DNA from: Trileptium ribeirensis
Lineage: Eukaryota; Nematoda; Enoplea; Enoplida; Thoracostomopsidae
Assembly (NCBI GenBank): GCA_030248225.1
Contig: JASANE010021330.1
Span: 32,324 to 96,323, forward strand
DNA length: 64,000 bases
Direction: 5' to 3'
Made by a program: the position numbers and the translations under genes. How positions within the stretch are numbered: position 1 is the first letter of the stretch; each line of letters starts with the position of its first letter. Below, one piece after another: positions 27,801 to 36,800 of this stretch. The notes below the pieces were generated by a model. It was given only the letters and a program-made list of their open reading frames with translations. It did no database searches and had not been told where the DNA came from.

Positions 27801-30800
27801 TACTCGCATTCAAATGTTATCCCCATAATCTATCGGCGCTTGACTTTTATGATGCAATTCGTTATTATTGATGATTGTGACACCTATTGCAGGTTGCTAC
27901 GAATCCGAAAGAACTTATCTATTTCTTGAAACTTAATCGCTCAGTATTCTTCATCCGCTCAAATAAAGTTTCACTTGTGAAATCAAAGCCGGAGAGTGAC
28001 GGTAGGCATCATAATATTGTCTTATAAACCGGAGACGTGGTCAACGTAGCGGCCGGAGCTGCTTATAGTAGCGATCTGTTGTTGAAAATAATGTTTTTGT
28101 CGGCCACGGGCAAATCATGCCTAAATTGACGAATTTGGCTTTTTTATGTGATATGTATTCTAATAATTATCTGACATTCCCAGATTTCCTGGAAAGTTCC
28201 TCCGAGCGAGAAATTCAGTTTTCCCGGGTAAGACTGGTGAGACCCTCTGAATGAACTAGTGGGACTAAAAAACTCGAAAATAGCATAAAGAGTGAATTCA
28301 CAACAAACTGGTAGCGTGTCTTATCGCCAAGATGGTGACTTCCGACATTGGAATATGTAACCTAGAGAGACGTACATAGCTATTATGATCATTAAACAGT
28401 GAGCATTAATTTGCTAAATGAGCCACCGAATCAATATCAGCCATGTTGCTAGAATTGTTGAAAAGATATAACCGCTTATTGTGCTTGCAATGTGCAAGTA
28501 CACAAAAGATAAGCTACTCTACAAAATCACACCATAAACATCCTTATCGCTAGAGCGGTTGAGGAGATATTACAATTTTCGTCTATTTTGGGTACCCTGG
28601 GTCCATTGAACAGCCCGTTTTGAGCAGATCCTGTAAGTATAAGGAACAACAATAGTAGTATACCTTTCTGCATCTAAATAGAGGCATTGCTCTACGAAAT
28701 TAGTTCACAACACCCACATACCTCGAGTGGCTGTGAACATATTACCGTTTTTGTGTATTTTGGGTCTCATGGGCTCATTGAAAAGCCATTTTTGACCCCA
28801 ATCCTACATCCTGAGCAGAATAAGTAGCAAAGCATTATATAGTTTTATAGTTGCTTATTTGCTCTATAAAATGAGCCCAATTTATCTTACATATCAAGAT
28901 GTATTGTCTAGTTACAATATGTAAAGTAATGTTTTTGGCCTCTTCAGGTCCCGACGGGAGCTCCGTTGGCCCGCTTTTTCGGGGCGGAGAGGAAAGTTTT
29001 AACCGGTATCCGTGCCTAATTAAAAGGCACAAATAGAGTTCTCGAGCTTTTGAATGAGCTATCGCCCAAATAAATTCACCTAAGAGTTGAATTGTGCGTT
29101 GAAACCCCAATAACGATCATTGTCAAATTTCATCACTATCATGGTTAATAAGAATTCGTCAGTTCGCTCGAATCACTCGTTACTATCATAATTCAACAAT
29201 AATGCATTACATAATGAAATCTTATCGATTCATGGCAATTTTACTGTTTTAGCATCAAAGGGCTAAAATTTAAGAATTTGTAGTTTCAAAAGGAAAACTG
29301 TCATATTTTTTGCGTGGTCGAGAAAAATTGGATTATTTTATACGTGCAGGAAAGTATCTGTAGATGCCAAAATTACCTGAGACGGTGCTGAACTGAGCAA
29401 GGTACAAATACATAGCCTGTCCACTGTGGGGGACCCCACTTTCTGAATCTCCCGTGTTCGTGAGATTTTCCTTTTGCGTCCACCACTCAACAGAAATCCG
29501 CCATGTTGAACTAAATCCATAATTTTTTATGTGTCTAGATTTATATTTTCTGTATGCGAAATGTTTAAAACACTAATTACCGCTATTTAAAACGCTTTAA
29601 AGTCCGAAAATACTTGTATGATTGTAAAACTACATGGAAATGTTTAGCATTTTTAAGCAAAATTATTCCACCACTTTGAAATTTCCTCCGAGAATGAACA
29701 TCGGGCCACCTCCACCGAAGTTCCTCCTATATTTCGAAGGGATGTGGACAGGCCAGAGAACCTAGGGCCCCACCCACCAATCCGTGGGTAAGACACATTA
29801 TGCACATTGCTTATTGCTTACGCCGAAGTAAAATATAGTTTCTTGTCCAAGACATCACAAAACCCACCCAGATTAGAAACTGTGGTTTTGGGCCTGAAGG
29901 CCCCCTACATATTTAAGTTTATTGTCGAGTTTGGTGAATTGTTTGTTCTTGACGTTAAGAATAATGCTAAATAAATTGGGAATTTTTGTTATTATTATTA
30001 AAATGCGGCGTTACATTATTTCGTGGTCGACGTGCAGTGATTCTTCTAGCTGTTTATTGTTTATTTTGTGACATTAAAAATCGACACCGTTTTTTGTTGC
30101 GTTGATAATAGTTACTATTATTATTAATATTGTATAAAAACAATAATGACCGAATATAGCGCAAAACAAATAAAATAAAATAATAATATTGTTGACAAAA
30201 TCTCTGCCACTTAGTGTATAACTTGACATGCCCAATTAATCATTTTTATTCTTTTCTATTTGTTTACGACGGTGATAAAATATTGTTTTATTGCTCGTTG
30301 TTAGTGGATTATTAATTAGGGGAAAATTAGTTACCTAGCGCTTGGTAAATGAACAATCTTTTAATTAAATTTTTCGATTTCTAATTTTAATCACAAAAAA
30401 TTGATTATCCGGAATATTGATTACTATACAGCGGCCTAGGTTTCGCAGTCTCACTTCTGAAGACCGCTAGCAAGAAGCAATGTAAAATCAGTAGTCTGAT
30501 CGGGGCTTCGTGTTATTTTTGCCGTAAACTTATTACTGTTTACATAGTGTTTAGAATTGTTCCAAGAAAGCTAGGTGCTCATAATGTGGTTTCTCGGTAA
30601 ATAAATACAGCCTTGCATAAAACTAAATTTGAGTTGAAATCTGTTATACCAGTCGCAGTGCTTCTAGCTGACAGTTTTGTGTAAACTAAGCTTAAGCATT
30701 AGTTAAGCTTCTGTTTTCAGATAAGACAGTGTATAGTGGTGTGCTTCTACCGTAACATGGACAATCAGCTCACACTGACGTTTGCATGACGTGTGCATTT

Positions 30801-33800
30801 CTTCTAAAATCATCGCTACATAGTGTATCGTAAAACACAATTTTATAAATGTATTAAATGTGTATTGTTGTTATTGTCTGTCTTTAAAGTGAGGTACAAT
30901 TCATCGCAGTTCATCAGTGTGGTTCGCCCAAACTGGGTCACCATAAAGAGTAATATTCTATAGTTGTCACCAAACGTCAGATATGTGTAATTTGACCCCT
31001 GGCTGCAATTAGATTACGTAGCAAGTGTAAGATTGGTTCCGCAGAAAAATTTATGGGTCCTTCTAGCCATACAGTGAAAAATTTGCATATTGAATGGCCA
31101 ACAAGGAAGGCTTCGCTAATTTATATCCGTACAAGAAGTACCCATGGCATGAAATGAGGGAAGCCAGAATTTACCCCGAGGAGGTCGACATACCTCTGTG
31201 CCCTCTTCTTATCTGGAGAAGCCGGATTCTATATTATGTACCCAGATTCAGTTATCAGAACGTAGTGAAACGTAGTGGAGATTGTGTGTTGCAGGGGTGA
31301 AATCTTTAAATTACTTCTGTGTGTGATCGGCCATAACTCGGGAACGACTGAACGGATTTTCATGATCTTGGGCTCATTCGAACCGGTATAATCCATTTAC
31401 CGTGTACATCCCCGAGCGTTTTTTGATTTGTGGTCTGGTTCGGTGGTCAGGGGTTAAAATGTGGGTTTTTGCCCCATTTTACCTCATTTTAGTACCCTTC
31501 GCGGAAGCAAGAAACTTTCCAATTTTTTCTCTGGTTGGTTTTATTTCATAGCAAAATGATAACTGCCCTTGCCTCTTTTTTGTTTTTCGATTAAGGTTAC
31601 CGTTCGGGATTTATGGGGTTTGAAGTACGGGGGTATGGCGCTCCAGTGGTTCCTGGACCCAAAATTTGATTTTTTTTGACGTCTTGGGCGGCTGATAAAT
31701 TTTACCTGGTGGTTTTCGGTGATTTTTTACCACATTCTAGTTCCCTTCACGGAAGCAAGGTTATTTTTATCTTAACTTTCGAATTTTTTGTCTGTTTGGT
31801 TTTATTTCATAGTAAAATGATAAATGCTGATGGCTCTTTTTTGTTTGTCGATTAAGGCTCTGTTTCTAGAGCCTATGGGGTTTGAGGTATGGTGCCCCAA
31901 TGGTTCATCGACCCAAAATTCGAAGATTTGTTCTGACGTCCTGGGCGGCTGATAGCTTCCACTGGGGGTTTTCGGGCATGGGAATCTTATTGCCGGCGTT
32001 GGTTTTGTTCTAACTTGTGCGGTATTGTGTGATATCCACATGTAGCATATCGGCGCATGCTATCAAGAGCTGATTGGCTGTGCACGCAAAAGCCGTAGAT
32101 GTACCTATGCTTCAGTACACTCTGCAATCCCGATAGTTACAGTAAGTCATGCTGATAAACCTCACTTTGTGTCAATGTGACAGTCCGAATAAATTATTGC
32201 ATATACAGTTTGAAGGATATTCGGTTTGATTTAGGTGCTAGTGAAGATGACGACTCAGTCAAAGGCAACAATTCGCACCGTGATAGTTTTGACGATGCGC
32301 GGTCGAATACATCTTCATCAAATTTCGAAGATAACTTACTCGAGGCGATTACCGTTTTGTCATCGGTCAAGTCAGCTACCGCAGCTGTACAAGAAATAGT
32401 TGCGCAGAGTGCTTTAACAGACTCGACCCCGCAACAAAACGGTGGCGATATAAGTGATTGCAAGGGTGATCTAGGCCAGCAGCAAAGTGCCGTTACAATT
32501 ATTTCAGTTGATTTTAAACTTGTTACGCTCGGTGATAATGAATTTTTTTCGTTGGTGGTAGTTGGGACGATGTACGGTGGCCTGTATATTTTCGATGTAG
32601 CTCATAGCGATAGTGTCTTGTTGGAGTCTGGGTTGAAAGACTTATTAGAAGCGCCTGATTGGACCAAGGTACGTTATATTGAAGACTTGGTCTTGTTACG
32701 ATGTTTAGGTATTTGATAACAGTTCCATAAATATTGTTTTGTAGAACATATTCCATACAACTATCAATGTTATCGATGGGTACATTATTAACCGTGATTA
32801 AATCTTTTAGTCACTTGAATGCGTTTATTTTATAGTTCGATGAGGGCATGCCTAGTAATGCCTGGGCGTGTACTTGTACTGTCTAGTAGTTTAGTAATTA
32901 TGCACAGTATGTAGAAATACTGGCTTCTTCTACCCAGAAACCCCGCCCCGCCCACTAAAGCCGTCGAACGTACTCATATTTTTTCTCAGAAATAATTTTC
33001 AAATCCACATTAAGCTTAGACTTCTTTAATTGTACCATCGAAATTAGCAAAATTTATGTCAAATCCGTGTGAGGAACAAGGGTTTTTACAGGGGACCAGG
33101 GGAGCCAACCCCCTAACTCGCCGAGCCGACTTGTAACTCCTCATTTTCCTGTGGAAAGTCGAGTAATAGACTACAGTCGTTGTTCAAGGTGCTTCTCACA
33201 GTTAACGCCGATATAGTCAGCCGTACGCAGTACTGGCCAGTATGTCAAATCCGGGTGAGGAACAATGGTTTTTACAGGGGACCAGGGGAGGCAACCCCCT
33301 AACTCGCCGAGCCGACTTGTAACTCCTCATTTTCGTGTGGAAAGTCGAGTAATAGACTACAGTCGTTGTTCAAGGTGCTTCTCACAGTTACGCCGATATA
33401 GTCAGCCGTACGCAGTACTGGCCAGTACAGTTTCACCATGATTAAATTATCTCGTACGCTCATTGCACTAGTGGAACTTTGCCCTGCGTTCTTCCAGAGT
33501 GCTCGTCTTAATGCTGCGTGTGGCACCTTAGTGCACAGCAGGGAAGGATATGCGTCACCATTAGGAGATACGCGTGGCCTCTGAAGTCGCTCAACACGTG
33601 GGTCTATAAAATACCAGTTGATATCTCGGTGACAAGCAGTTAGCGATGGCGGACAATATGTGCCCCAAAACCTACACAACGGACTTTGTGGGTGACAAAC
33701 CAAAAGAAAAATCTCTCAACGCAAGGCAACTTTCCAGTTTTGGGCTACATTAAGAATGTGAACCTGTTTTTTGGCCCAATCTTCCAAGTTGACTGCTAAA

Positions 33801-36800
33801 AATTTAACAAATTATCGTTGGGTTTGCGAAAAATTATTTAGTACTGTTCTTTAATTGATTAAGGAAGGATACCTATTAATCTCAGCTCATTATGTCTTCA
33901 GGTGTTTCATGACTGCAAAAGGATCAGTAACTTGCTCAATGTTCAATACAAAATTAAACTTCAAAATGTTTTCGACTGCCAGGTAAGCAAGATATCGTTA
34001 AATAATATTTAACAGTATTCTGTTTCCATTTCGATTTGTTAAACATTGTATATTTACTCAATGTATAGGCTGCATTTAGTAGTATACTTAGTTTAAATTA
34101 CCTTGCATCTATGTCCTGTAAAACTAAGTTATTGAATCGTGATTGTCTAAAAATTTGGTGGTGAATAATCTGTGATAAAATAACGTGCTAAAAATGGTGA
34201 GTTGAAAATTTGCGTACGCTTATACGTGTTATTTTTATTATTCTTGAATTTATTATTGAAACGAACTATTGAAATAATTGTAAACATGCTCTATGGATAA
34301 GTTCGTGCGGAATCTAAAAAAGCTATTTATTATGCTATTGTCAGTAAAAATTTTCTTTAACAGAAGGAGACTGTACATAATATTAATATTTTATTGAAAT
34401 TTGTATTTAAAATTTATGTTTGTTGAATCAGCAGTCTCCCGCTAGTTGTTATTCCGTACATTTACATTGTTTCAGGTAGCGAATATTATACTGCAGCATC
34501 AAAAGACAAACAGGGCACTCAACGATATTAAACCGATTTCATTTTTGACGCTTCAGCGAATGTATTACCCGCGTAGTCTGATGTTTACGAATACAAATCC
34601 AAGGACAAGGCCACAACGGAAAGATCCCAGGTTTGTTCACGAGAATATAGGTAAAATTTAATTATATAAGTGCCTTTAATTTCTAATAATATAAAATACG
34701 TATATTATCAATAATAAGTGCCTTTAATTTCTAATAATATAAAATACGTATATTATCAATAGTTGGAAAAATATCATTCTTGTTTTACGATCTCAAAGGT
34801 TTGGACCAGTTCTTTAACTTTAGGGCATAGCCGTACATGGTTTATTATATATAAAAAGGTGTCCATTAAATCACCAGCAATGACATGTTATTTCTACTAA
34901 AGTTTTGCAATTGGTATTCTGTTGACCATACTGAACAGTAACCTTTTGTGATTTTTGCTACTTGTCCATGCTTGGTTAAATTATTGCACTGGGCACTGTA
35001 AAATTCTATATTTTTAACTGTTTTGTCTGTGTCTTCCGATTTGAGATTTATTTATGTCATTTTACGATTATGCATTGTCTGGACCGCTGTGTATTTTAGA
35101 TAAAAATATTCAGTTTATGGAAATATAACGTCTTTGGTTCTAATAGAGTAGTTCGTCGGTAATTTCGAAATCTTGTTGCAAATTCTGATTATTTTTGTGT
35201 GATGCCACAATGTATATGTAACAGTGTCTGAGCAGCTTCAGAAGCATTAAATTAAACATTGGGGAGACATTAACCTGAATCGACACCGTGATTATCGCGA
35301 GCTTGGTCAGTTCAGCCATAATCTTATGCTAATGCCAGACTTTAGTAATACTGTGCATATTTACAGGTTTTGGTCGCAACGCCCATTGACCGACGAAATG
35401 AAATTGCTTGCCGTTGAAGAGGCTTATGTACTTGTTCCCAATATTTATGACACGATGGTCAAGTGAGGACTAATTATAGTTATGTTCTGGTGTGGTCAAA
35501 GTGCATTCATTCTGTGTAGCAACGCCTATATTCTTAATTTATAACTAATTTTAAGCATTGCTTCAAAGCTTGATGTTATCCTAAAATGCTAGCCAATCAG
35601 AAGATAGTAGGTGTAATGTTGATCGAATGGAATATTAAGATCGTTTAAGTTTATTTCAAAGAAACAAAGAAACAGCGATGATGTTTGATGGTTGCGTGTA
35701 AATTTGGGCCAGGACAGTGAAGTGTTTATATGTGAAGCAATTTTTCCTATTCTATGTTTTAGTGAGATGTATCGGACATTTGCACGGCGAGAAGTCACAA
35801 ATGCTTGTGTGTAAATGTGTCATATAACGCTGACTGTAACAGTTAGCCTCCGTTAGTCGCTATTGTTGGCTTCGTTTCACACGATTATTGATTGTGACTC
35901 TATTTGACTAGTCGGTAGTGGAACTACATTTGTGAGCGGAGCTTGGGCTGTGGCATTACGAATGTACTCAATTTTATGTTCTTCAAATAACTACATTGCA
36001 TAGGGCTTTATCATTGGTAAAAATATTATATTTGAATTCTTCGACCCATTCATATAATGGTTTGATCGAAACTATTCTATTTCAATAAATAACACAAATA
36101 TTGCAAAATTTTCTATTTTAGCTGCATAAGCTTAACTAATTAGCTAATTACTAATTAACCACTCAAAATTTTTTAATCCCAAATATAAGGTGCACACTCT
36201 GAGATGATAGGCTTTCAAACAAAAAAGTTTCTTAAAATCGGTTCAGTGGTTCTTGAGATCCGTCGGACCGAACGAACTAACAAACGGACGGGCATCGATC
36301 TTTTTAATCCCAGACAGAAAATAAAAACGCTCCGCTCAATAATAGAATGTTGTGATTTGTTTTACTGTTTTACATGTACTATGTTTATACATCTCTGCGG
36401 AATTAAACTTATGTCATAAACAAGCCATCAAACCATGTTATTAATACGGTGATTTTTGAAACATAAATTCACTAACTACGTCTTTTTAGCCTAACAGACA
36501 GTAATGTCCTAACTGACACTTAACGGTAACTAGATTCCAGCGTTTCTTGCAATTTATTTAAAATAGTAAACCAATACATTATTTTCTGTGTCAGGTTATG
36601 GGGAACAATGCCGATGTTTTGTTGTATGGGCTTGCTGGTTTATATTTACTACATATTGTTGATTGCCTTATTTCAGCTCCCTCAAACCCGAAAACGATAC
36701 TCTGTTTCACCAGCTTTGTCAAGAGCAGATCGAGTTTTATATCAAACAAAACGATATCAATAGCTTCAGGCGCGATCGGGGCCGCAGAGGACTCTTGGTA

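Noticed and set aside
31094..31300. 68-codon frame beginning MANKEGFANLYPYKKYPW
   Set aside because: It is in intron 7, runs into the dispersed repeat starting near 31259, and has no splice context or family match.
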